DNA of 53,425 nucleotides, taken from the NCBI RefSeq assembly GCF_001571085.1, contig NZ_BCTC01000040.1, positions 1 to 53,425 on the forward strand, written 5' to 3'. Positions 1-7,097 of the stretch are shown here, one piece after another. Position 1 is the first letter of the stretch. Every line of letters starts with the position of its first letter. The translations under genes were made by a program, and so were the position numbers. The notes beneath the pieces are model-generated. The model did not search any database and had not been told where the DNA came from. It saw only the letters and a program-made list of their open reading frames with translations. Origin of the DNA: Azohydromonas lata NBRC 102462. Lineage in GTDB: Bacteria > Pseudomonadota > Gammaproteobacteria > Burkholderiales > Burkholderiaceae_C.

Positions 1-103
1 CGGGGCGGCACGGTGCAAGCCGTGCCGCCCCGCCCACATCCGCCAGGCGCTTTTCTTGCCGCCGCGGATGCCAGGCTCACCAGACAGACGAACACGGGAC
101 GCC

Positions 104-1024
104 ATGCGCATCACCATCCTGGGCTCCGCCGCCGGCGGCGGCTTTCCGCAGTGGAACTGCAACTGCCGCAACTGCGCCGGGGTGCGCGCCGGCACCGTGC
201 GGGCCAAGCCGCGCACGCAGTCTTCCATCTTCATCCAGCCGGACGCCGGCGGCGACGGGCTGCTGCTCAACGCCTCGCCGGACGTGCTGCAGCAGATCAA
301 GGCCACGCCCGCGCTGCAGCCGGGCCGCGCGCTGCGCGACACGGCCATCGCCGCCGTGCTGCTGATCGACGGCCAGATCGACCACTCCACGGGCCTGTTC
401 ATGCTGCGCGAGCGCAACGGCAAGCTGCCGCTGTGGTGCACCGACGCCGTGGCCCAGGACCTCACCACCGGCAACCCCATCCTGCGCGTGCTGGAGCACT
501 ACTGCGGGGTGGACCGCCGCTGCCTCCAGCCCGACGGCACGCCGTTTGAAATTCCAGGCCTGGCGCCGCTGGTGTTCCGCGCCATTGCGCTGTCCAGCAA
601 GGCCGCGCCTTACTCGCCGCACCGCGACGCGCCGGAGCCGGGCGACAACATCGGCCTGTCCGTCACCGACCCGCGCAGCGGCAAGACCCTGTTCTACGCG
701 CCGGGCCTGGGCGAGATCGACGGCCCCGTGTTCGCCGCCATGCAGGCCGCCGACGCCGTGATGGTGGACGGCACCTTCTGGACCAACGACGAGATGCAGC
801 GCATGGGCTTGAGCCGCAAGACGGCCCACGACATCGGCCACCTGGCGCAAAGCGGCGCCGGCGGCATGGTGGAGTGGCTGGACAAGCTGCCGGCAAACAC
901 GCAGCGCTTCCTCATCCACATCAACAACACCAATCCCATCCTCGACGAGGACTCGGCCGAGCGCGCCGAGCTCACCCGCGCCGGTATCACCGTGTGCGAG
1001 GACGGCATGGCCCTGGACCTTTAA
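104..1024 (+). CDS. pqqB: PqqB, PQQ biosynthesis protein (metallo-beta-lactamase fold)
   Basis: 306 aa, the usual length for PqqB. The N-terminus [20 protein letters not shown] followed by a second closely spaced Cys pair is the family signature; this is why the ATG at 104 is preferred over the in-frame ATG at 56, which would add 16 non-conserved residues. PqqB has a metallo-beta-lactamase-like fold and takes part in the late oxidation steps that make pyrroloquinoline quinone, the cofactor of periplasmic alcohol and glucose dehydrogenases. It is the first gene of pqqBCDE; 41 bases separate it from pqqC. The precursor peptide gene pqqA is normally just upstream, but I see no small ORF with a Glu-x-x-x-Tyr core in bases 1-103, so it is either left of the window or elsewhere. 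Confidence 0.95.
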   Translation: MRITILGSAAGGGFPQWNCNCRNCAGVRAGTVRAKPRTQSSIFIQPDAGGDGLLLNASPDVLQQIKATPALQPGRALRDTAIAAVLLIDGQIDHSTGLFMLRERNGKLPLWCTDAVAQDLTTGNPILRVLEHYCGVDRRCLQPDGTPFEIPGLAPLVFRAIALSSKAAPYSPHRDAPEPGDNIGLSVTDPRSGKTLFYAPGLGEIDGPVFAAMQAADAVMVDGTFWTNDEMQRMGLSRKTAHDIGHLAQSGAGGMVEWLDKLPANTQRFLIHINNTNPILDEDSAERAELTRAGITVCEDGMALDL

Positions 1025-1065
1025 GCAGCAGTACCCGACACACACGACAACAACGGAGACTTCCC

Positions 1066-1815
1066 ATGCGCGCCGACATCCTCTACCACACCGCCCCCGC
1101 TGCCGACGGCCGCCCCGCCTGGAGCCGCGAGGAGTTCGAAACCAAGCTGCGCGAGCGTGGCCGCAGCTATCACATCCACCATCCGTTCAACGTCATGCTC
1201 AACACGGGCAAGGCGACGCCGGAGCAGGTGCGCGCCTGGGTGGCCAACCGCTACTACTACCAGATCGCGATTCCGGTGAAGGACGCCAACGTCATGGCCA
1301 ACTGCCCGCACCGCGACGTGCGCCGCGGCTGGGTGCAGCGCATCCTGGACCACGACGGGTTCGAGATCGGCGGCATCAAGGACCCGGGCGGCATCGAGGC
1401 CTGGCTGCGCCTGGGTGAGGCCGTGGGCCTCAAGCGCGAGGAGATCGAGGACCTGCGCCACGTCATCCCGGCGCTGCGCTTCGCGGTGGACGCCTACATC
1501 AATTTCGCGCGCAAGGCGCCGTGGCAGGAGGCGGTGTGCTCGTCGCTGACCGAGCTGTTCGCCCCCGAGATCCACAAGCAGCGCCTGGCCACCTGGCCGG
1601 AGCACTACACCTGGATAGAGCCGGAAGGCCTGACCTACTTCCGCAACCGCGTCAGCCAGGCGCGGCGCGACGTGGAGCAGGGCCTGGCCGTCACGCTGGA
1701 CCACTTCAACACCCGCGCGCTGCAGGAGCGGGCGCTGGAGATCCTGCAGTTCAAGCTGGACATCCTGTGGGCCATGAACGACGCCATGGCGCAGCGCTAC
1801 GGGGTCAACGCATGA
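1066..1815 (+). CDS. pqqC: PqqC, pyrroloquinoline-quinone synthase
   Basis: 249 aa. PqqC is a cofactorless oxidase that performs ring closure and the final eight-electron oxidation of the PQQ precursor in the cytoplasm. The N-terminal stretch around [17 protein letters not shown], the [14 protein letters not shown] helix and the [10 protein letters not shown] helix near the C-terminus are characteristic of the family (heme-oxygenase-like all-alpha fold). The ATG at 1066 is chosen because residues upstream in the same frame overlap pqqB and are not conserved. The stop overlaps the pqqD start (ATGA), so the two are probably translationally coupled. Confidence 0.96.
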   Translation: MRADILYHTAPAADGRPAWSREEFETKLRERGRSYHIHHPFNVMLNTGKATPEQVRAWVANRYYYQIAIPVKDANVMANCPHRDVRRGWVQRILDHDGFEIGGIKDPGGIEAWLRLGEAVGLKREEIEDLRHVIPALRFAVDAYINFARKAPWQEAVCSSLTELFAPEIHKQRLATWPEHYTWIEPEGLTYFRNRVSQARRDVEQGLAVTLDHFNTRALQERALEILQFKLDILWAMNDAMAQRYGVNA

Positions 1816-2096
1816 ACGCGGCGCCGCAACTCGACAGCAGCCCGCGCATCAGCCGGGGCTTCCGGCTGCAGTGGGAGGAGGTGCAGCAGTGCTTCGTCCT
1901 GCTCTACCCGGAAGGCATGGTCAAGCTCAACCAGAGCGGCGGCGAGATCCTGAAGCGTTGTGACGGCACGCGCAGCGTGAAGCAGATCGTCGCGGAGTTG
2001 GAGCAGGCCTTCAACACGCAGGGGCTGCAGGGCGACGTGGTCGCCTTCATGGACATCGCCGGCAAGCAGCGCTGGCTGGAGTGGGAGGCGGCCTGA
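1812..2096 (+). CDS. pqqD: PqqD, PqqA-binding chaperone
   Basis: 94 aa. PqqD is the small RiPP-recognition protein that binds the PqqA peptide and hands it to the radical-SAM enzyme PqqE. Family features seen: [37 protein letters not shown] and the C-terminal region. The ATG at 1812 overlaps the pqqC stop by 4 bases, and its own stop overlaps the pqqE start by one base (TGATG), so pqqC, pqqD and pqqE form a coupled unit. Some bacteria fuse PqqC and PqqD; here they are separate. Confidence 0.95.
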   Translation: MNAAPQLDSSPRISRGFRLQWEEVQQCFVLLYPEGMVKLNQSGGEILKRCDGTRSVKQIVAELEQAFNTQGLQGDVVAFMDIAGKQRWLEWEAA

Positions 2097-3268
2097 TGAA
2101 CGCCTCTCCCCTGCCCGCCACCAGCGCGGCGCTGGCCGCCGCGCGCCCGGGGCCGCCGCTGTGGCTGCTGGCGGAAGTGACCTACCGCTGCCCGCTGCAC
2201 TGCGTGTTTTGCTACAACCCGGTCGATTTCGCGCAGCACGAGCAGGAGCTTTCCACCGCCGATTGGGTGCGCGTGCTGCGCGAGGGCCGCGAGCTCGGCG
2301 CCGTGCAGTGCGGCTTCTCCGGCGGCGAGCCGCTGCTGCGCGACGACCTGGAAGAGCTCATCGCCGAGGCCCACCGCCTGGGCTACTACACCAACCTGCT
2401 GACCTCCGGCGTGGGCCTGACGCCGCAGCGCGCCCAAGCGCTCAAGGCCGCGGGGCTGGACCACGTGCAGCTCTCGTTCCAGGACTCGACCAAGGAAGTC
2501 AACGACTTCCTCTCGCACACCAAGACCTTCGACTTGAAGCGCCGCGTCGCCGCGCTGATCAAGGAACAGGGCTGGCCCATGGTCATGAACGTGGTGCTGC
2601 ACCGGCTCAACATCGACCACATCGACCCCATCATCGCCCTGGCGGACGAGTTGGGTGCCGAGTACGTCGAGCTGGCCAACTCGCAGTACTACTCCTGGGC
2701 CTTCATCAACCGCGAGCAGCTCTTGCCCACGCGCGAGCAGCTCAAGCGCGCCGAGGCCGTGACCGACGCCTGGCGCGTGAAGCTGGGCGACAGGATGAAG
2801 CTGTTCTTCGTGTCGCCCGACTACCACGAGGGCAAGGCCAAGAAGTGCGTCAACGGGTGGGGGAGCATGTTCATCACCGTCACGCCCGACGGCGACGTGC
2901 TGCCCTGCCACACGGCCAAGATGCTGCCCGGCCTGACCTTCCCCAACGTGCGCGACAGCTCGCTGCGCTCGGCCTGGTTCGACTCCGACGGCTTCAACCG
3001 CTACCGCGGCACGGGCTGGATGAAGGAGCCCTGCGCGAGCTGCGAGCACAAGGAGCAGGACTTGGGCGGCTGTCGCTGCCAGGCCTACCTGCTGGCCCAG
3101 GACGCCGCCGCCGCCGACCCCGTGTGCCCCAAGAGCCCCCACCACCACCTGGTGCAGGAGGCGGTGCAGCGCGTGGAAGACGGCGTGGCGGCGCCGGTGC
3201 GGGCGCAGCCGCTGGTATTCCGCGACCCGGGCAATTCGCGGCGGCTGAGTGAGGCGCTGAAGGGCTGA
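2096..3268 (+). CDS. pqqE: PqqE, radical-SAM PqqA peptide cyclase
   Basis: 390 aa. PqqE forms the Glu-Tyr carbon-carbon crosslink in PqqA, the first committed step of PQQ synthesis. The radical-SAM 4Fe-4S motif CxxxCxxC is visible at Cys32, Cys36 and Cys39, followed by the SAM-binding GFSGGEPLLRDDL. The C-terminal SPASM domain shows the expected auxiliary-cluster cysteines (KKCVNGWGS, DVLPCH, PCASC, GGCRCQ, DPVCPKS). The start is the ATG at 2096, overlapping the pqqD stop. It is the last gene of the cluster and is followed 14 bases later by a strong hairpin at 3283-3318. Confidence 0.96.
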   Translation: MNASPLPATSAALAAARPGPPLWLLAEVTYRCPLHCVFCYNPVDFAQHEQELSTADWVRVLREGRELGAVQCGFSGGEPLLRDDLEELIAEAHRLGYYTNLLTSGVGLTPQRAQALKAAGLDHVQLSFQDSTKEVNDFLSHTKTFDLKRRVAALIKEQGWPMVMNVVLHRLNIDHIDPIIALADELGAEYVELANSQYYSWAFINREQLLPTREQLKRAEAVTDAWRVKLGDRMKLFFVSPDYHEGKAKKCVNGWGSMFITVTPDGDVLPCHTAKMLPGLTFPNVRDSSLRSAWFDSDGFNRYRGTGWMKEPCASCEHKEQDLGGCRCQAYLLAQDAAAADPVCPKSPHHHLVQEAVQRVEDGVAAPVRAQPLVFRDPGNSRRLSEALKG

Positions 3269-3282
3269 AAGCCAAGCGCTGA

Positions 3283-3318
3283 AAAAGGAAATGCCCGCTG
3301 ACGCGGGCATTTCCTTTT
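3283..3318. terminator. Bidirectional intrinsic terminator between pqqE and the SppA-like gene
   Basis: A 16-base stem (3283-3298 with 3303-3318) closes a TGAC loop. It starts with AAAA and ends with TTTT, so it can end both the rightward pqq transcript and the leftward rluC-to-sppA transcript, whose last gene stops at 3342. The inner core ATGCCCGC-N4-GCGGGCAT is shared with the palindrome at 19417-19444. Confidence 0.85.
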
Positions 3319-3341
3319 GGGGAGCCGGTATCGCGGCGCCG

Positions 3342-4340
3342 TCAGCGCAGGTGCACCGACGACTGCAGCGCGTGCACCGCGCCGGCGCCCACCGCTGCGC
3401 CGAAGCGCTTGGCCAGGCGCTCGGCCACGTTTTCCTTGGGCGTGTAGTCGATCACTTCCTCGGCCTTGACCACCTCGCGTGCCACCATGTCCAGGTTGCC
3501 GAAGCTGTCGGCCAGGCCCTGGGCCACGGCGTCCTCGCCGTTCCAGAAGAGGCCGGAGAAGGTCTGCGGCGTTTCCTTCAGGCGCTTGCCGCGGCCTTCC
3601 TTGACCACCGCGATGAACTGCTGGTGGATCTGGTCGATCATGGCCTGCGCAAAGGCGCGCTGCTGCGGGTTCTGCGGCGAGAACGGGTCCAGCATGCCCT
3701 TGTTCTCACCGGCGGTGAGCAGCCGGCGCTCGATGCCCAGCTTGTCCATCAGCCCGTTGAAGCCGAAGCCGTCCATCAGCACGCCGATCGACCCGACCAG
3801 GCTGGCCTTGTCCACGTAGATCTCGTCCGCGGCCACGGCGATGTAGTAGGCGCCGGAGGCGCACATCTCTTCCACCACGGCGTAGACCGGCTTCTTGTGC
3901 AGCGCCTTCAGGCGGCGGATCTCGTCGTTGATGATCCCCGCTTGCACCGGCGAGCCGCCGGGGCTGTTGATGCGCAGCACCACGGCCTGCGCGCCGCGGT
4001 CTTCGAAGGCCGTGCGCAGCGCGGCGACGATGTCCTCGGCGTTGGCCTCGGTGTCGGCGGCGATCTCGCCGCGCACTTCTATCAGCGCGGTGTGCGGGCC
4101 GGTGGGCGCGGCGACGTGGGTACGCTGCACCAGCAGCGCCCAAGCCACGGCCAGGAACAGGCCCAGCCAGGCCAGGCGGAAGAAGATGCGCCAGCGCCTG
4201 TCGCTGCGGCGCTCGCGGACGAACTCCCGCGCCACCTGCTCCATCACGGCTTCGTAACTGGCGCGCGGCGCCGCGGCGGCGTCACGTTTGGGCGTGGGCA
4301 TGGCCTCCGGCGCATCGCCGGGCCGGGCTTCGTCGTTCAT
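3342..4340 (-). CDS. sppA: SppA-like S49 family signal peptide peptidase
   Basis: 332 aa, similar in size to short (about 36K) SppA/SohB proteins rather than the double-length E. coli SppA. A cytoplasmic N-terminus is followed by one membrane segment at about residues 52-71 (FFRLAWLGLFLAVAWALL). The S49 peptidase domain follows with INSPGGS, the nucleophile Ser162 in CASGAYYIA and the likely general base Lys214 in GENKGMLDP; the 52-residue spacing matches known short SppA enzymes. The protein is expected to degrade leftover signal peptides at the inner membrane. It is the last gene of the leftward set rluC / HAD / Rieske / sppA, 49 bases after the Rieske gene. Confidence 0.88.
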   Translation of the reverse strand: MNDEARPGDAPEAMPTPKRDAAAAPRASYEAVMEQVAREFVRERRSDRRWRIFFRLAWLGLFLAVAWALLVQRTHVAAPTGPHTALIEVRGEIAADTEANAEDIVAALRTAFEDRGAQAVVLRINSPGGSPVQAGIINDEIRRLKALHKKPVYAVVEEMCASGAYYIAVAADEIYVDKASLVGSIGVLMDGFGFNGLMDKLGIERRLLTAGENKGMLDPFSPQNPQQRAFAQAMIDQIHQQFIAVVKEGRGKRLKETPQTFSGLFWNGEDAVAQGLADSFGNLDMVAREVVKAEEVIDYTPKENVAERLAKRFGAAVGAGAVHALQSSVHLR

Positions 4341-4389
4341 GGCGGGGAGCTTTCAGCGGAGTGGTTTTGCCAGCGGTGCCGGCCGGAGA

Positions 4390-4809
4390 TCAGCCGGCGC
4401 GGTCCACCGGTCGAATGTCGGCGCAAGGATACCAATACACCTCGCCACCCTTTTCCTCCACATGCAAGGGCTTGAGACGGCCCCGTCCGCACGGTCCCCA
4501 GGCGCAGCGCCCCGTGGCCGGCTCGTAGGCCGCGCCGTGTATGGAGCAGAGGATCCACTGCCGCTGCGCGTCCAGGAACTCGCCGGGCTGCCAGTCCATC
4601 TCCACCGGCACGTGGGCGCAGCGGTTGACGTAGGCCACCACCGCGCCGTCGAAGCGCAGCGCGAAGGCCGTGGCCGCCTGGCCCCACAGCAACACGTCGA
4701 ACACCAGCGCCTTGCCCTTCTCCGCCAGGTCGGCGCCGGCGCACAGGCGCCGCGGCTCGGCGGGCGGCGATGACGGCGGCGCGGGCCGGGGCGGCGGCGC
4801 CTCAGGCAT
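4390..4809 (-). CDS. Rieske [2Fe-2S] domain protein
   Basis: 139 aa. The two Rieske cluster-binding boxes are present as Cys64-Ala-His66 and Cys88-Ser-Ile-His91, the latter in CSIHGAAYEP, so a single Rieske domain makes up most of the protein. There is no oxygenase catalytic domain and no membrane anchor, so it is a small soluble ferredoxin-like protein. Function is not known; in related genomes such a gene sits beside the HAD phosphatase and the S49 peptidase, as here. Its ATG overlaps the end of the HAD gene by 8 bases, so co-translation is likely. Confidence 0.85.
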   Translation of the reverse strand: MPEAPPPRPAPPSSPPAEPRRLCAGADLAEKGKALVFDVLLWGQAATAFALRFDGAVVAYVNRCAHVPVEMDWQPGEFLDAQRQWILCSIHGAAYEPATGRCAWGPCGRGRLKPLHVEEKGGEVYWYPCADIRPVDRAG

Positions 4810-5464
4810 GGCCCAGCAGCCAGTCGCTGAGCTCGGCCGTGGAATGCAGCACCGCCAGCGGGCCGTAGGCCTCGAAAGCCTCGGGCTCGTGCGCGCCGTA
4901 GCTCACGGCCAGGCTGGGCGTGCCGGCGTTCAGGGCCAACTGCAGGTCGTGGGTGGTGTCGCCGATCATGAGCGTGCGCTGCGGCTCCGCGCCGAACTCG
5001 CGCATCAGCTCCAGCAGCATGCGCGGGTCGGGCTTGGAGGCCGTCTCGTCCGCGGTGCGGGTGCCGTCGAACAGGCCCGCGAGCTGCGAATGCGCCAGCG
5101 CCTCGTCCAGCCCCCGCCGGGCCTTGCCGGTGGCCACGGCCAGCCAGTGGTGGCGGGATTTCAAGGCTTGCAGCATCTCCAGCGAGCCTTCGAAGAGGCT
5201 CAGCTCATGCTGGCGGGCGAAGTAATGCTGGCGATAGCGCTGCGCCAGCTCCGGGTAGCGCGAGGCGTGCAGCCCGGGGACGGCGTGGCGCAGCGCGTCC
5301 TGCAGCCCCAGTCCGATGACGTAGGTGGCGGCCTCGTTGCTGGGCACGGTCACGCCCAAATCGGCGCACGCATCCTGGATGCAGCGGACGATGAGCGCCG
5401 TGGAGTCGAACAGCGTGCCGTCCCAGTCGAAGACGATCAGATCAAAGCGTCGTGGCAGGTTCAT
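4802..5464 (-). CDS. HAD-superfamily phosphatase (phosphoglycolate phosphatase-like)
   Basis: 220 aa. Haloacid dehalogenase motif I is DWDGT with nucleophile Asp13 and acid/base Asp15; a cap domain follows; motif II is around VATGKARRGLD; motif III/IV are SKPDPRML and MIGDTTHDLQLA. This is the layout of the Gph/PMM-like HAD-IA phosphatases. The substrate cannot be decided from sequence: phosphoglycolate or another small phosphomonoester is possible. It sits 21 bases downstream of rluC, an arrangement common in betaproteobacteria. Confidence 0.85.
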   Translation of the reverse strand: MNLPRRFDLIVFDWDGTLFDSTALIVRCIQDACADLGVTVPSNEAATYVIGLGLQDALRHAVPGLHASRYPELAQRYRQHYFARQHELSLFEGSLEMLQALKSRHHWLAVATGKARRGLDEALAHSQLAGLFDGTRTADETASKPDPRMLLELMREFGAEPQRTLMIGDTTHDLQLALNAGTPSLAVSYGAHEPEAFEAYGPLAVLHSTAELSDWLLGHA

Positions 5465-5485
5465 GGCGTTGCCTTCAAGCAGGGA

Positions 5486-6547
5486 TCAGGCCACCGGGGC
5501 CGGTGCAGCCGTCCCCGCGCGGCCGGCCAGCGGTTTCAGATGCTCCAGCAGTTGCGCGCACTCCGCGGGCAGCGGCGCCTGCAGCTCGATGCGCTCGCCG
5601 CTGGCCGGGTGGTCGAAGGCCAGGCGCCGCGCGTGCAGGAACATGCGCTCGAAGCGCACGCCCGCCACCCGCTCGCCCCGCGCCAGGGCGCGGTTGAGGG
5701 CGAAGTCGCCGTACTTGTCGTCCCCGGCAATCGGACAGCCCTCGTTGGCCAGGTGCACGCGGATCTGGTGCGTGCGCCCGGTCTTGATGGTCACGTCCAG
5801 CAAAGTAAAACCGTCGTAGCGCTGGGCGATGCGCACCAGCGAGATGGAGCGGCGGCCGTCGGCGTGGTCGGCCGCCACGGCGCGCACGCGGCGCTCGCCG
5901 CCGGCGTCCAGGTATTTATGGAGCGCCACGTCGATGACCTTGCGGTTCTCCGGCCAGGGCCCCGTCACCAGCGCCGCGTAGGTCTTGCCGGTGTCGCGGG
6001 CGCGGAACTGGTCCTGCAGCGAGGTGAGCGCGCTTCTCTTCTTGGCGATGAGCAGCAGCCCCGAGGTTTCCTTGTCCAGCCGGTGCACCAGCTCCAGGAA
6101 TTTCGCTTGCGGCCGCGCCTGGCGCAGTTGCTCGATGACGCCGAAGCTCACGCCCGACCCGCCGTGCACCGCCACGCCGGCGGGCTTGTCGATGACGAGC
6201 AGGTGCTCGTCCTCGAACAGCAAGGGGAATTCGCGGGCCGGCACCGGCGGCGCCTCGGTGGGCGCGGGCAGCCGCACGGGCGGCACGCGGACCTCGTCGC
6301 CGATTTCCAGTCGCGTGTCGGCGCTGGCGCGGCCCTTGTTGATGCGAACTTCCCCTGAGCGGATGACCCGGTAGACGTGCGTTTTAGGCACGCCCTTGAG
6401 CACGCGAAGCAAGAAATTGTCCAGGCGCTGGCCCTGCGAACCCTCGTCCACCGTGAGGCGCTGCACGGATGGTGCGGGCGCGACGGATGAGGTCTTGACA
6501 GACGGCTTCGCCGCGGCGGAATTGCCGCCTATAATGCGTCGGCCCAT
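5486..6547 (-). CDS. rluC: RluC-type 23S rRNA pseudouridine synthase
   Basis: 353 aa. An S4 RNA-binding domain (about residues 38-95, QGQRLDNFLLRVLKGVPKTH) precedes the pseudouridine synthase domain with the catalytic Asp158 in HRLDKETSG and the conserved RTHQIRVHLA. This is the RluC/RluD subfamily; the long linker and the divergent position next to rne match RluC, which modifies 23S rRNA positions 955, 2504 and 2580 in E. coli. The ATG at 6547 is the only ATG start; a GTG at 6466 is an alternative that would keep the whole S4 domain. With the 6547 start the first codons overlap the likely rne promoter on the other strand. Confidence 0.9.
   Translation of the reverse strand: MGRRIIGGNSAAAKPSVKTSSVAPAPSVQRLTVDEGSQGQRLDNFLLRVLKGVPKTHVYRVIRSGEVRINKGRASADTRLEIGDEVRVPPVRLPAPTEAPPVPAREFPLLFEDEHLLVIDKPAGVAVHGGSGVSFGVIEQLRQARPQAKFLELVHRLDKETSGLLLIAKKRSALTSLQDQFRARDTGKTYAALVTGPWPENRKVIDVALHKYLDAGGERRVRAVAADHADGRRSISLVRIAQRYDGFTLLDVTIKTGRTHQIRVHLANEGCPIAGDDKYGDFALNRALARGERVAGVRFERMFLHARRLAFDHPASGERIELQAPLPAECAQLLEHLKPLAGRAGTAAPAPVA
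6507..6535 (+). promoter_or_regulatory. Candidate sigma-70 promoter for rne
   Basis: A perfect -10 box TATAAT lies at 6530-6535, with a weak -35 (TTCGCC, 6507-6512) at 17-base spacing. A consensus TTGACA also lies at 6495-6500 but is 29 bases away, too far to serve this -10. Transcription would start near 6542 and give a leader of about 555 bases before rne. The promoter lies inside the first codons of the divergent rluC gene. Confidence 0.5.
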
Positions 6548-7097
6548 GTGTGTTGTAAGTGCTTGATTTTTCAGAGTTTACCGGCACTGCAACATGCACC
6601 GGCAGCGCGCAAGCGCAAAACCCGGTGATGCAACGCGGTCGCCCCGGCGGCGAGCCCGGTCCCCAAGTGACCCGGCAGCCGGCCCGGCGCAGCGGAAGAG
6701 ACACCGTAGAAGAAGCCCCCCTGTTGCAGGGAACGAACAAGGTTTTCGGGGCCGAGAAGGTCGAAACGGCCAGCTCGCCCCACAGCGTCCAGTGACCGTG
6801 CGCATGTCGTCGCCGTCTTCCCAAAAACTGCCCACCCAGCGACCCCGGTTCTCCGGCGCGGTCGCCGTCGGCGTGCCTGTCGCCTGCGGCGACGGGCCTC
6901 GGAGGAGCGACTTCGGAGCCTGTTTTCTCTGTGCCGCGTGCAGCCCCGCTGCCGTGCCAGGCGAAGGCCTCACGGCAGCCCCGGGCGATTCCTGACCGAC
7001 GCTTCTTCCACGACTCTCGTGCATCGGACAGCCGCCTGTGGGAGACACGGGCGGCAGCTGAGAGAAGCGGCCGCCCAGAACGGCCGCAGGAGTGCAC
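6548..7097 (+). promoter_or_regulatory. Long rne leader / divergent rluC-rne intergenic region
   Basis: About 550 bases without a convincing gene between divergent rluC and rne. Frames open here on both strands have no recognisable protein features. In E. coli the rne 5' UTR is long and folded, and RNase E cleaves it to limit its own synthesis; this leader is a plausible counterpart. A GC-only hairpin (GCGGCCG at 7067-7073 pairing with CGGCCGC at 7081-7087) sits directly against the Shine-Dalgarno AGGAG at 7088-7092. Confidence 0.5.

Noticed and set aside
1-103. Possible pqqA upstream of pqqB
   Set aside because: No short frame with the Glu-x-x-x-Tyr core and ribosome-binding site; open frames here are GC-driven shadows.
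6495-6500. Consensus TTGACA as -35 of the rne promoter
   Set aside because: It is 29 bases from the TATAAT box, far outside the 16-18 base range.
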